Notes: generated from the sequence alone by a model not told the origin. A stretch of 64,000 nt of DNA from Rathayibacter sp. VKM Ac-2857 (GCF_013205025.1 NZ_JABMLE010000002.1:452353-516352), one strand, 5' to 3'. Positions 45,413 to 54,971 are shown, counted from the stretch's first letter. Numbers and translations are program-made.

Positions 45413-48259
45413 ATGAGTCCTCGACAGCGATCCGTGGCGGCGGGAGTGGCGGCCCTCCTCGCGGCCGTCCTCCTCGGAGCGGGAGTGTCGCCCGCAGCGG
45501 CCGCCCCCTCCGGTGTGGTCACCGACCCGAACGACGGCGTCCCGCGGACGAGTCCGCCGCCCGTCTACACCGACTACCCCGCGATCCAGGACCCGGGCCG
45601 CGCCGCCGCCGACTACTTCCAGCCCTCCTGGTACGACACCGACGGCCGCCACATCCAGGCGCACGGCGGCCAGATCGTGACGACCGAGGAGAACGGCCAG
45701 GAGGTGCAGTACTGGTACGGCGAGGACCGCACCAAGGGCTACTGGAGCAGCCCCGGCGTCGCGGTCTACCGCTCGACCGACGGCCACAACTGGGAGAACA
45801 AGGGGGTCGCGCTGCGCAGCGTCGCCACCCCCGACGACCTGAAGTCCCCCTACTTCGACGCCCTCTACGACACCGTCGACGACGCCGGCCAGCCCCGCGC
45901 CGAGCGCATCGCCGAGCTCGACTACCACCTCGACACCACGCAGGCCTCGCCCAACACCGCGATCTTCGAGCGGCCGAAGGTGCTCTTCAACGAGAAGACC
46001 GGCAAGTGGGTCATGTGGTGGCACTCCGACGGCCGGATCACCCCCGGCGGCAGTACCTACGCGCGGTCGATGGCGGGAGTCGCGACCTCCGACAGCCCGA
46101 CCGGCCCCTTCACGATGCAGGGCGTCTACCGGCTCTACAACCGCCCGAACTACCAGGCCTGCACCACCTCGGCGGTCCCCGGCCAGGCGCGCGACATGAC
46201 CGTCTTCCAGGACGAGGACGGCACCGCGTACATCTCCTACTCCTCCGAGGAGAACTACTCCCTCTACATCGCGAAGCTCGACGCGGACTACACGAACGTC
46301 GAGCGCACGACCACGACGGACACGCTCGACGCCGGCCAGTACTCCGCCGACGGCACCTACCCCTACGTCTTCGCCGACGGGAAGGCCGGAGCGCCGGTCC
46401 GCGGCGCCGACTTCCAGATCGTGAAGGAGTGCGGCCACCTCGAGGCGCCCGCGATCTTCGCGAACGGCGGGAAGTACTACACGATCGCCTCCGGAGCGAC
46501 CGGCTGGGCGCCCAACCCGCAGACCTACTACACGGCCGACTCGATCCTCGGCTCGTGGATCCGCGGAGTGGAGAAGGGCGACGTCAACGAGAACGTCGCC
46601 TACAACGCGATCACCGAGGGCGGCGACGGACTCCTCTCCGTCGGCGACACCCGGAAGACCACCTTCGGCTCGCAGTCCACCAACGTCCTGACCCTCGCGC
46701 CCGGCAAGTACGTCTACATGGGCGACCGCTGGGCCGACGGCGAATCGAACTCGAACTACGTCTGGCTCCCGATGACCGTCGGCGAGAACGGCCGCCTCGA
46801 GATGCGCAACCCCGCCGTCGAGGACCCGGCGCGCTGGGCCGCGGGCTGGAACGAGTCCTACTGGGACGACAAGGGCGTCGGAGCCGGCACCTGGTCGGTC
46901 GTCGACGACCGCCTCCCCGAGGCGGTGCGCCGGAACGCCGACGTCACCGCCGTCCTGCCCGCGACGGTCTCGGTGACGACCGACACCGCCACCCGCGACG
47001 TCGCGGTCACCTGGGCGCCGACCGGCCCCGCGCTCCTCGGCACGCTGACGGTGACGGGCACGCTCGCCGCCGACTCCGAGTTCGCGACCGGCCGCACCTT
47101 CACCCGCACCATCGAGGTCGCGGAGCCCGGGATCGCGAACCTCGCGCCCGGCGCCTCGCTGACGGTCTCGAGCCGCACCGACCTCGCGCCGACGCTGATC
47201 GACGGCAACGTGAAGGCGAAGGGCTGGGACGACTGGACCGGCACCGGCTACCCCCGCGACAGCCGGCTCGCCTTCTCCTGGAGCAGCCCGCAGAACCTCG
47301 ACTCCGTGACCGTGCACGCCTTCAAGGACGGCGCGACCGCCACCTGGCCCTCGCGCATCGAGGTCGAGTACCAGGTGAACGGTGCCTGGACCACGAGCAC
47401 CGTCGCCGCGACCCTCTCGCAGGCCGCGACCGACGCCGCGCCGACCGTCGCCCTCGACCTGTCGTCGCTGCCGGACACCACCGGCCTCCGCCTGCACCTG
47501 ACGAGCGCCGCGAACACCTGGCAGTCGATCGCCGAGGTGCAGATCTGGGGCACCGCGCCTCCCGTGAACGTCTGCCGGGTGAAGGGCGCCGCCGTCTCGG
47601 CGTCGTTCAGCCAGACCAAGTGGGCGACCCTGCCCGCCGGCAACGCCTGCGACGGCAGCGTCGCGACCGCGTGGTCGACCTGGACCGATCAGGCGCTCGC
47701 GGGCAGCGCGGACTTCACGCTGACCAACACGGAGGCGCACCGCGTCGCCGGACTGTCGTTCACCAACACCGAGGGCACGCTCGCCTCGGTGAGCATCGCC
47801 TACCGCGGCACCGACGGCGTCTGGCGTCCGACCTCCGCGCAGAACGTCGCTCCCGCGGCGAACGGCGCGCTGACGACGATCCCCTTCACCGCGGTCGACG
47901 CCACGGGGCTGAAGCTCAGCTTCTCGACGCCGAACTCGTACCTGAAGATCACCGAGATCGTGGTGCCCGAGGCGGCGGCTCCGGCGCTGAAGGTGCCGGC
48001 CGTCGTGTCGTCGCGCTGCATCGCCGGCAAGGCGGTGCTGTCGGTGACGGCGACCAATGGCGAGACCGCGCCGATCGGCGTCACCGTCTCGTCCGCGTAC
48101 GGGCAGAAGGCCTTCGCGAGCGTCGCGGCGGGCGCGAACGCCACACACAGCTGGACCACCCGCCAGGCCGCGATGCCCGCCGGCGAGGTCCTCGTGACCG
48201 CGACGTCCGGCCCGTCCACCCTCGAGCAGAAGGTGAGCTACCCGGCCCGCACCTGCTGA
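45413..48259 (+). CDS. Secreted multidomain GH43 glycoside hydrolase
   Basis: A 948-residue exported enzyme. A Sec signal peptide (about 1-31, ending AAA) precedes a five-bladed GH43-type catalytic domain to about 480, recognisable from QAHGGQIVTTEENGQ, YWYGEDRTKG, FERPKVLFNEKTGKWVMWWH, ARDMTVFQDEDGTAYISYSS and EAPAIFANGGKYYTIASGATGW; the pattern resembles exo-beta-1,3-galactanase-like members. An Ig-like Big_4-type domain follows (about 500-570), then F5/8-type (discoidin) carbohydrate-binding regions (about 575-715 and 720-850) and a C-terminal domain ending in Cys. It probably trims plant arabinogalactan side chains outside the cell. AAAGGAG lies 6 nt before the ATG. Confidence 0.9.
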   Translation: MSPRQRSVAAGVAALLAAVLLGAGVSPAAAAPSGVVTDPNDGVPRTSPPPVYTDYPAIQDPGRAAADYFQPSWYDTDGRHIQAHGGQIVTTEENGQEVQYWYGEDRTKGYWSSPGVAVYRSTDGHNWENKGVALRSVATPDDLKSPYFDALYDTVDDAGQPRAERIAELDYHLDTTQASPNTAIFERPKVLFNEKTGKWVMWWHSDGRITPGGSTYARSMAGVATSDSPTGPFTMQGVYRLYNRPNYQACTTSAVPGQARDMTVFQDEDGTAYISYSSEENYSLYIAKLDADYTNVERTTTTDTLDAGQYSADGTYPYVFADGKAGAPVRGADFQIVKECGHLEAPAIFANGGKYYTIASGATGWAPNPQTYYTADSILGSWIRGVEKGDVNENVAYNAITEGGDGLLSVGDTRKTTFGSQSTNVLTLAPGKYVYMGDRWADGESNSNYVWLPMTVGENGRLEMRNPAVEDPARWAAGWNESYWDDKGVGAGTWSVVDDRLPEAVRRNADVTAVLPATVSVTTDTATRDVAVTWAPTGPALLGTLTVTGTLAADSEFATGRTFTRTIEVAEPGIANLAPGASLTVSSRTDLAPTLIDGNVKAKGWDDWTGTGYPRDSRLAFSWSSPQNLDSVTVHAFKDGATATWPSRIEVEYQVNGAWTTSTVAATLSQAATDAAPTVALDLSSLPDTTGLRLHLTSAANTWQSIAEVQIWGTAPPVNVCRVKGAAVSASFSQTKWATLPAGNACDGSVATAWSTWTDQALAGSADFTLTNTEAHRVAGLSFTNTEGTLASVSIAYRGTDGVWRPTSAQNVAPAANGALTTIPFTAVDATGLKLSFSTPNSYLKITEIVVPEAAAPALKVPAVVSSRCIAGKAVLSVTATNGETAPIGVTVSSAYGQKAFASVAAGANATHSWTTRQAAMPAGEVLVTATSGPSTLEQKVSYPARTC

Positions 48260-48265
48260 CCCCCT

Positions 48266-48760
48266 GGATCTCGATACGCCCGCTCCGCGGGCTGCTCGAT
48301 CAGCATGAACCGCGCAGCGGCCCACTCCGTGCTGGTCGAGTAGCCGCGGTACGCGGCGTATCGAGACCCACCGCCATCAGCAGCGCAGGTCGGCAGACTC
48401 GTCCTGCTGACGCGCGTGGATCTCGATACGCCCGCTCCGCGGGCTACTCGATCAGCATGAAGTGCCGCCCGCCCCTGCTGAGCCTCAGCCCGCTCGCATG
48501 CTGGTCGAGCAGCCGCGCAACGCCCCCCTCCGTGCTGGTCGATCAGTCCCGCAACGGCGCCCCTCATGCTGGTCGAGGAGCCGCGCAGCGGTGCCCCTCA
48601 TGTTGGTCGAGGAGCCGCTCAGCGGTGCCCGTCATGTTGGTCGAGTAGCCGCGCAGCGGCGTATCGAGACCCACCGTCACCAGCAGAGCAGGTCTGCAGA
48701 CCCGTCCTGCTGACGCGCGTGGATCTCGATACGCCCGCTCTGCGGGCTACTCGATCAGCA
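48266..48760. repeat. Composite repeats with a 34-bp tandem head array
   Basis: An inverted type 2 module at 48266-48304, a full composite at 48330-48457, then truncated type 1 heads starting at 48499, 48533, 48567 and 48601, each exactly 34 bp apart, leading into another full composite at 48635-48760. The heads keep TG(C/T)TGGTCGA and the stem region but lack the GTATCGAGACC end. The 638-bp gap between genes contains nothing else recognised. Confidence 0.9.
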
Positions 48761-48897
48761 TGAACTGCCGCCCTCGCGTGCTCGCGGAGCGGCCTCCCGA
48801 GACCACTGCACCCGGAAGCGGGGTCTCCCCCGCCCGCCCGCCACTGATAGGAATCTCAGGCCGGTGCATCGCCGCGTCCGGCAGAACGGGAACCTCA

Positions 48898-49767
48898 GTG
48901 ATCCGCACCACCCGCGCCGTCCTCGCGACCGCGGTCCCCACCGCCGCCCTCGCGCTGAGCGTCCTCCTCGCCTCGGCGGCCGTCGCTCCGGAGGCGGTCA
49001 CCGCACCGGAGAGCACGCCGACGGCCGCGCCCGTCCCCGTCGCCACGTCGTCCGCCTCGCCGACGGCGCTGCCCTGGCCGTCGCCCGCGACGCGCAGCGA
49101 GCACGGCTCCGACACGGATCCGACGACCGCCTGCTGCACGGTCCCCCCGGAGGAGTCCGCCCCCGCCGCACCTCTGGACGACGACAGCGCGGACGTCTCC
49201 CCCGACGGCACCTCCCCGACGGCGACTCCCGCGCCCCAGGACCCCGAGCACCTCCCCGAGCAGCACGACGCCGGCGGCGTCGACGTGGGCGTCAGCATCG
49301 ACCCGCCGAGCACCCCCGGCGCCCTGTCGATGACCGTCGCCGGATCGGCGTCCACTCTGGTCGAGTCCGGCTCCACCGCGGTGCGCCGGCAGTTCCTCGG
49401 CGCCCTGCCCGCCGTCACGGTCGCGGACACCCGCGGCTCCGCGGCGGGCCCGGCCGTCTCCGGCTGGTACGTGCTCGGCTCCGCGAGCGACTTCACCGGG
49501 GCGAGCGGCGGCTCGATCGGCGCCGCGCACCTCGGCTGGACCCCGGAGCTCACCGGCCCCGGCGGTGCGGTCTCCGCGGGCCCCCGCGTCGCAGGTGTCC
49601 TCGACGGCGGCTCGGGCGTGCGCGACGCGGTGCTCCTCAGTACTGCCGACGACTCCCCCGCGGGATCCGGATCCTGGTCCGCCACCGCGGACCTGCTCCT
49701 CGCCACCGAGCCGACCGTCGCCGCCGGCTCCTACCGCTCGACGCTCACCCTCTCGCTCTTCGAGTGA
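48898..49767 (+). CDS. Secreted WxL-like surface protein
   Basis: A 289-residue exported protein. A signal peptide (IRTTRAVLATAVPTAALALS, then LASAAVA) is followed by a long Pro/Ser/Thr/Ala- and Asp-rich low-complexity linker with a CC pair (to about 130). The C-terminal domain has SGWYVLGSASDFTG, HLGWTPELTG and the ending SATADLLLATEPTVAAGSYRSTLTLSL, which resembles WxL-type cell-wall-binding domains. GTG at 48898 is used since it begins the signal peptide and GGGAA lies upstream. Function unknown; possibly surface-associated. Confidence 0.7.
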   Translation: MIRTTRAVLATAVPTAALALSVLLASAAVAPEAVTAPESTPTAAPVPVATSSASPTALPWPSPATRSEHGSDTDPTTACCTVPPEESAPAAPLDDDSADVSPDGTSPTATPAPQDPEHLPEQHDAGGVDVGVSIDPPSTPGALSMTVAGSASTLVESGSTAVRRQFLGALPAVTVADTRGSAAGPAVSGWYVLGSASDFTGASGGSIGAAHLGWTPELTGPGGAVSAGPRVAGVLDGGSGVRDAVLLSTADDSPAGSGSWSATADLLLATEPTVAAGSYRSTLTLSLFE

Positions 49768-49814
49768 GCCGGGGCTCGCGCTCCGCGTCCAGCACCGCGC
49801 AGGACGGCGCGCGC

Positions 49815-50450
49815 TCAGTCCTGTGCGACCGCGACCGTGACGACGAGCGCCGAGTGCACCACCGGCTCCGAGACCGCGAGGTAGCCCTCCGCACCCTCGA
49901 TCCACGCCTCCGTCGCCCCCTCGCGGGTGCGGAAGAGCACCGCGTCCCCGCTCGAGGACCCGCGGCCGTCGGCCTTGGTCACGGCCCGGGTCCGCAGCTC
50001 CTGCAGCACCTGCTCCGCGCTCGCGCTCCCCGACGCGATCCGCTCGCGCACCGCACGGGTCCGGGCGGCGGCGATGCCGATCCCGCGACCGGTGGCCAGC
50101 GCGGCGACGACGGCGCCGTCGCAGTGGGCGATGCTGATCCGCATCCGCTCGAGCGCCGGGTGCTCGCCGCCGAGCACCGGGCGGCCGTGCGGGCCGCCGC
50201 ACTGCCCGCAGCGCGCATCGACGCGGACGTCGAGCGGGTCGATCCCGAGCGTCTCGGCAGCGAGCTCGCGGACGAGCACGCGGCCGAGGAGGAAGCCGTC
50301 GCGCACCTCGCGGCGGCCGGTGGCCTCGTAGCGCAGGCGCTCGGCGAGGGTGAGCAGCCGGAGCATCCGGTGCCGGGCGGAGTCGAGGACCTCGGGGCGC
50401 GCCCAGCGCAGCTGGACGTCGTCGGTGGCGAGGAGGGGGAGACCGGTCAT
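49815..50450 (-). CDS. 4'-phosphopantetheinyl-transferase-like protein, degenerate
   Basis: A 211-residue protein with the layout of a Sfp/AcpT-type transferase: an N-terminal RYEATGRREVRDGFLLGRVLVREL stretch in part, ARCGQCGGPHGRPVL, then SIAHCDGAVVAALA. At the place where the family has the metal-binding G-x-D-x-E, this protein reads GIGIAAA, and the later W-x-x-K-E-A-x-x-K reads RTRAVTKADGRG, so key acidic residues are missing. It may be inactive or have another role. ATG at 50450 has TACCGT 7 nt upstream and no ribosome site; an ATG at 50480 is possible. Confidence 0.6.
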   Translation of the reverse strand: MTGLPLLATDDVQLRWARPEVLDSARHRMLRLLTLAERLRYEATGRREVRDGFLLGRVLVRELAAETLGIDPLDVRVDARCGQCGGPHGRPVLGGEHPALERMRISIAHCDGAVVAALATGRGIGIAAARTRAVRERIASGSASAEQVLQELRTRAVTKADGRGSSSGDAVLFRTREGATEAWIEGAEGYLAVSEPVVHSALVVTVAVAQD

Positions 50451-50457
50451 GCGCCGC

Positions 50458-50463
50458 ACGGTA
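50458..50463 (-). promoter_or_regulatory. Candidate leaderless -10 box (PPTase-like gene)
   Basis: TACCGT on the minus strand, 7 nt before the ATG at 50450. Confidence 0.35.
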
Positions 50464-50557
50464 CGCCGCGCAGGCGACATCGGCGTGACGGGCCGGTGAC
50501 CGGGCGGCGTCCGGGCGGACTCAGCGCGGGAGCATCCGCGTCGTCTTGACTGGGCGG

Positions 50558-51004
50558 GTGCAGACGTTCCTCCCCGTCCCCGACCTCCGCGCGAGCGCCC
50601 GCGCCCTCGACAGCAAGCGGCTCGGCAAGCAGCGGATCGAGACGCTGCAGATCATGCGTGCGCTCACCGTGCCCGGCTACGGCTGGCAGCACCACCCCGC
50701 TGTGCGGATGTGGCGCGGCTACCGGCCGGCGGTGATGGCCTACCAGCGCGAGACCTGCGACGCCTGGACCGACCGCGGCTTCGCCGACACCTGCCTCGAG
50801 AAGACCGAGGCGGCGCTGGCGACGCAGCGCGCCGACCTGGCGCTGTACCGCGCCGGAGAGATCGAGCTTCCGCCCTGGTTCGGCCGCGACGACGTGCACC
50901 TGTCGCACCGCTCCAAGCTGGTGGAGAAGGACCCGGAGCACTACGCGCCGCTCTTCCCGGACACCCTGCCGGGGCTCGACTACGTCTGGCCGGTCACCGG
51001 TTGA
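50558..51004 (+). CDS. MSMEG_6728-family protein (pyrimidine-dimer glycosylase-like)
   Basis: A 148-residue protein matching a conserved actinobacterial family related to the T4 endonuclease V-like Pyr_excise domain: QTFLPVPDLRASARALDSKRLGKQRIETLQIMRAL, then WQHHPAVRMWRGY, and LSHRSKLVEKDPEHY near the end (quoted in parts). It may act in repair of UV-damaged DNA, by family resemblance only. GTG at 50558 is the preferred start because relatives begin MQTFLP; TTGACT lies 6 nt before it and there is no ribosome binding site. A TTG at 50546 would add four residues. Confidence 0.78.
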   Translation: MQTFLPVPDLRASARALDSKRLGKQRIETLQIMRALTVPGYGWQHHPAVRMWRGYRPAVMAYQRETCDAWTDRGFADTCLEKTEAALATQRADLALYRAGEIELPPWFGRDDVHLSHRSKLVEKDPEHYAPLFPDTLPGLDYVWPVTG

Positions 51005-51219
51005 CGGCCCGTCGCGGGAGGCCGATCCGCACCCCCGTCGACGCTCGCGGGGCGCACGGAATGCGCGTCGCTCGCGCACAGGCCCTTTTCAGGCCCCCGA
51101 CCGGCCCTTCGTCATTCGCGGTTCTGCGGTTAGTCTGTCGGGGTTGACCCGGCGCAGTGGGCGTCCGGGGCGTCGGTGGCGGCCGTCGCGATGATCGGGG
51201 GTTACCCGAAGGAGAAGGT

Positions 51220-53829
51220 TTGGCGTCCGACAGCAGGACAACTGGTGGCGTGATCAAGGCGATCGTGGGCTTCCTCGGCATGAGCGTCGTGGCAGGAGTC
51301 CTCGTGACCGCCACCGTCACTCCTGCCGTGGCGATCGCCGGCGTCGCCGCGAACCAGTCCATCGGAGTGTTCGACGGTCTCCCCGAGTACCTCGAGGTCG
51401 ACAAGCTCTCCGAGAAGAGCAACATCTACGCGACCCGCGCCGACGGCTCCCCGCAGCTGCTCGCCTCCTTCTATGTCGAGAACCGCATCGAGGTCCCGCT
51501 GGACCAGATCTCGCAGTTCGCGAAGGACGCCGCCGTGTCCGGCGAGGACCCCCGCTTCTACGAGCACGGCGGAGTCGACCTCCCCGGCACCCTGCGCGCC
51601 GTCGCGCAGACCTACGTGCTCGGCAACGACACGCAGGGCGGCTCCTCCATCACGCAGCAGTACGTGAAGAACGTGCTGGTCGAGAAGGCCGTCCGCAACA
51701 TCACCGACGAGGCCGAGCGCGCCGCCGCGATCGACGCCGCGACGCGCACCTCCCCCGAGCGCAAGCTCCGCGAGATGAAGCTCGCGATCGGCCTCGAGAA
51801 GGAGTACTCGAAGGACCAGATCCTCCAGGGCTACCTCAACATCGCCTTCTTCGGCGGCACCACCTACGGCATCGAGACCGCCGCCAACTACTACTACAAC
51901 ACCACCGCCGCGAACCTCACCGTCGCCCAGGCCGCGAGCCTCATCGCGATCGTGAACAACCCGGCCGTGCTCCGCCTCGACCAGCCGGACAACCCCGATA
52001 ACGGCGCCGCGAACGGCTACCTGCGCAACAAGGACCGCCGCGACTACATCATCGGCAAGATGCTGGAGGAGGGGAAGATCTCCCAGGAGGATCACGACGC
52101 CGCCGTCGCGTCGCCGATCGAGCCGCAGATCACCGAGCCGAGCACCGGCTGCTCCACCGCCGGCGACGCGGGCTACTTCTGCGACTACGTCACCAACATC
52201 CTCAAGAACGACCCGGTGTTCGGCGACGACGAGGACACCCGCTGGACGAACTTCCGCCGCGGCGGCCTCGACGTCTACACGACGCTCGACGTCGACCTGC
52301 AGAACGCGGCGGTCGCGGCCGTCAACGCGCAGGTCCCGCAGACCTGGAACTTCGACGTCGGAGCGGTGTCCGTCAGCGTCGAGGTCGGCTCGGGCCGCGT
52401 CCTCGCGATGACGCAGAACAAGAAGTACTCGCAGGACCCGGACGTGCTCGCGGCCGACCCCTCCTACAGCGCCATCAATCTCAGCACCGACCGCGCCTAC
52501 GGCGGCTCCTCGGGCATCCAGCCCGGCTCCACCTACAAGCTCTTCACCCTGGTGGAGTGGCTGAAGGAGGGGCACAGCATCAACGAGTCGGTGGACGGGA
52601 CGCGGAAGCCGATCTGGGGGTCCTTCGAGGACTCCTGCGAGCCCGGCGGCACCAACTACGCCGGCTCGACCAGCGCCAAGAACGACGAGGGCGGGAACGG
52701 CCAGGTCGGCACCGCCGTCGACTTCACCAAGACCTCGCTCAACACGGGCTTCGTCGGCATGGCCCGTGAGCTCGACCTGTGCGCCATCCGCAACACGGCA
52801 GCGGACATGGGCGTGAAGCGGGGCAACGGCGAGGAGCTCGAGCACAACCCGTCGTCCGTGCTCGGAACCAACTACGTCTCCCCGCTCTCGATGGCCGGCG
52901 CCTTCGCCACCATCGCGTCCGGCGGCTCGACCTGCGACTCGATCGCGATCGACAAGATCACCGACGCGACCGGAGCCGAGCAGCCCGTGCCGTCCGCGAA
53001 CTGCCGCCAGTCGATCGACCGGAACGTCGCCGCGACCGCGGCGATCGCCCTGCAGTCGACGTTCTCCGGCGGTGGCACGGCTTTCCAGTCGCGGACCGGC
53101 GACGGAGTTCCGCTGATCGGCAAGACCGGTACGACCGATGACGCGATGGCCACCTGGATGACCGGGGCCAGCACCCGCGTCGCGACCGCGGTCGGCGTCT
53201 TCAACATCAAGGGCGACGCGAACCTCCGCCTCGGCCGCTTCTCCTTCGACTCCGGCTCCGCGGCCACGGCGCGGCACCGCATCTGGCCCGTCGTGATGCG
53301 CGCCGCCGATGCCCGCTACGGCGGCACGGCCTTCCCCGAGGCCGACGGCTCGCTGCAGGTCGTCCCCCGCATCAACGTCCCCGACGTGACCGGCCTGTCG
53401 GTCGGCGACGCCCGGGCGAAGCTCGAGGCGGCCGGCTTCAGCGTGAGCGAGGGCGCCGCCGAGGCGAACTCCGCCGCGTCCGGCACGGTCGTCCGCCAGA
53501 GCCCCTCCGGCACCGCGACCCGCGGCACCACGGTGACGATCGTCCCGAGTTCGGGTCCGGCGCCCGCCCCCGCCCCGACCGCGGATCCCGCCGCTCCGGC
53601 GGCCCCCGCTGCCGGTCAGCAGACGGTGCCGAACGTGGTCGGCCAGGACCTCGAGACCGCCAAGGCCGCGTTCGCCTCGGCCGGCTTCTCGAAGATCACC
53701 CTGTCCTGCACCGAGAACGGCAACGCCCCCGACGCCGGCCAGGTGACGGGCCAAGACCCCGCGGGCGGCAGCGGCGTCGCCCCCGACGCCACCCTCCGCG
53801 TCGCCATCACCGCGAAGAAGTGCCCGTAG
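51220..53829 (+). CDS. Bifunctional penicillin-binding protein with PASTA domains
   Basis: An 869-residue class A PBP that polymerises and crosslinks peptidoglycan at the outer membrane face. A short cytoplasmic tail and one membrane helix (IKAIVGFLGMSVVAGVLVTA) precede the GT51 transglycosylase domain (EDPRFYEHGGVD with the catalytic Glu; GGSSITQQYVKN). The transpeptidase domain has the nucleophile in PGSTYKLF, the SLN motif in TSLNTGF and KTGTT in GKTGTTDDAMATWMTG. Two C-terminal PASTA domains (NVPDVTGLSVGDAR and TVPNVVGQDLETAK) flank a Pro/Ala-rich linker. A TTG start at 51220 is chosen since AAGGAG lies 5-6 nt upstream. Resembles actinobacterial PonA-type enzymes. Confidence 0.93.
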   Translation: MASDSRTTGGVIKAIVGFLGMSVVAGVLVTATVTPAVAIAGVAANQSIGVFDGLPEYLEVDKLSEKSNIYATRADGSPQLLASFYVENRIEVPLDQISQFAKDAAVSGEDPRFYEHGGVDLPGTLRAVAQTYVLGNDTQGGSSITQQYVKNVLVEKAVRNITDEAERAAAIDAATRTSPERKLREMKLAIGLEKEYSKDQILQGYLNIAFFGGTTYGIETAANYYYNTTAANLTVAQAASLIAIVNNPAVLRLDQPDNPDNGAANGYLRNKDRRDYIIGKMLEEGKISQEDHDAAVASPIEPQITEPSTGCSTAGDAGYFCDYVTNILKNDPVFGDDEDTRWTNFRRGGLDVYTTLDVDLQNAAVAAVNAQVPQTWNFDVGAVSVSVEVGSGRVLAMTQNKKYSQDPDVLAADPSYSAINLSTDRAYGGSSGIQPGSTYKLFTLVEWLKEGHSINESVDGTRKPIWGSFEDSCEPGGTNYAGSTSAKNDEGGNGQVGTAVDFTKTSLNTGFVGMARELDLCAIRNTAADMGVKRGNGEELEHNPSSVLGTNYVSPLSMAGAFATIASGGSTCDSIAIDKITDATGAEQPVPSANCRQSIDRNVAATAAIALQSTFSGGGTAFQSRTGDGVPLIGKTGTTDDAMATWMTGASTRVATAVGVFNIKGDANLRLGRFSFDSGSAATARHRIWPVVMRAADARYGGTAFPEADGSLQVVPRINVPDVTGLSVGDARAKLEAAGFSVSEGAAEANSAASGTVVRQSPSGTATRGTTVTIVPSSGPAPAPAPTADPAAPAAPAAGQQTVPNVVGQDLETAKAAFASAGFSKITLSCTENGNAPDAGQVTGQDPAGGSGVAPDATLRVAITAKKCP

Positions 53830-53873
53830 CCCTCACCCACGGCACCTGAAACCGCCTGCCGGAGCCCGAGCCT

Positions 53874-54496
53874 CATGCTGGTCGAGTAGCCCCGCAGGGG
53901 CGTATCGAGAACCACCGTCCTCAGCAGGGCAGGTCTGCAGACTCACCTTCTGACGCCGGCGGATCTCGATACGCCCGCTCCGCGCGCTACTCGATCAGCA
54001 TGGACGTGGTGCGGCCGAGCCTGCAGCAGCACCGCGAGCATGCTGGTCGAGTAGCCCCGCAGGGGCGTATCGAGACCCACCGTCTCCAGCAGGACGGGTC
54101 TGCAGACTCAGCGTCCCGACGGTGGTGGATCTCGATACGCCCGCTCCGCGCGCTACTCGATCAGCATGGACGTGGTGCGGCCGAGCCTGAAGCAGCACCG
54201 CGAGCATGCTGGTCGAGTAGCCCCGCAGGGGCGTATCGAGACCCGCCGTCCTCAGCAGGGCGGGTCTGCAGACTCAGCTTCTGACGCTGGTCAATCTCGA
54301 TACGCCCGCTCCGCGGCCTACTCGATCAGCATGGACGTGGTGCGGCCGAGCCTCCAGCAGCACCGCGAGCATGCTGGTCGAGTAGCACCGCAGGGGCGTA
54401 TCGAGACCCACCGTCCTCAGCAGGGCGGGTCTGCAGACTCAGGTTCTGACGCCGGCGGATCTCGATACGCCCGCTCCGCGCGCTACTCGATCAGCA
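53874..54496. repeat. About 165-bp tandem array of composite inverted repeats
   Basis: Four units begin at 53874, 54039, 54205 and 54370 (periods 165, 166, 165). Each has a type 1 module, a spacer with GGTCTGCAGACTCA, an inverted type 2 module and a 40-bp linker containing GGACGTGGTGCGGCCGAG; the last lacks the linker. The stem of the type 2 modules is broken (CGCGCGCTACTC or CGCGGCCTACTC). The 683-bp gap holds no gene. Confidence 0.92.
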
Positions 54497-54512
54497 AGAG
54501 AGTAGGGGCGCG

Positions 54513-54758
54513 TCAGCCGCGGCCGCGCAGCGCGCCGACGATGGCCACCGTCGCGTAGTGCACGATCAGCGCCGCGATCCCGAAGCAGGCCAGCCCCCCG
54601 CTCGCCTCCGACCAGGGGCGGTGCGCGTCGGTCATGCTGCCGGGCATCACGATGTCGAGGGCGAAGAAGCCGACCGCGAGTCCGAAGCAGACGAAGCTGA
54701 TGACCAGGAGCGCGCGGACCGCCTTGCCGACCGGGTCGTAGTAGCGCGGGTTCGACAT
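54513..54758 (-). CDS. Small membrane protein of unknown function
   Basis: An 81-residue protein with two clear hydrophobic segments (VRALLVISFVCFGLAVGFFA and GGLACFGIAALIVHYATVAI) separated by a short polar loop with PGSMTDAHRPWSEASG. I do not recognise the family. GGAGG 6 nt before the ATG and strong codon bias support it as real. It ends 17 bp from the tandem repeat array and shares its direction with the Clp ATPase gene upstream, but a 59-bp palindrome lies between them. Confidence 0.75.
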   Translation of the reverse strand: MSNPRYYDPVGKAVRALLVISFVCFGLAVGFFALDIVMPGSMTDAHRPWSEASGGLACFGIAALIVHYATVAIVGALRGRG

Positions 54759-54870
54759 CGTGCCTCCGGTTCTCGTCCCACGTGTCTATCCGCCCGCGCG
54801 ACCCCCCGCAACCACTCGACACCCCACCCCTCCTCCCCCCGGACGCACGAAACCCCCGGCCTCCCCCTCC

Positions 54871-54929
54871 GCGAGATGCCACTTGTGCACGCGACACGCC
54901 GTGAAAAGCGTGCACAAGTGGCATCTCGC
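54871..54929. repeat. 59-bp palindromic repeat, copy 2 (inverted centre)
   Basis: Arms GCGAGATGCCACTTGTGCAC and its complement are perfectly paired over 22 bp; the central CTTTTCACGGCGTGTCGC is in the opposite orientation to the other two copies. It lies just past the stop codon of the Clp ATPase gene, where it could terminate transcription. Confidence 0.88.
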
Positions 54930-54971
54930 GGGAGGGACGCCGGGGGCGTCCGCTCACCAGAAGGTGCGGGG

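Noticed and set aside
53874-54496. CRISPR-like array
   Set aside because: Units are about 165 bp with internal inverted repeats and similar, not unique, spacers; no cas genes nearby.
54000-54558. Small repetitive proteins containing GRVAPQGRIETH
   Set aside because: They are translations of the tandem intergenic repeats without ribosome sites or codon bias.
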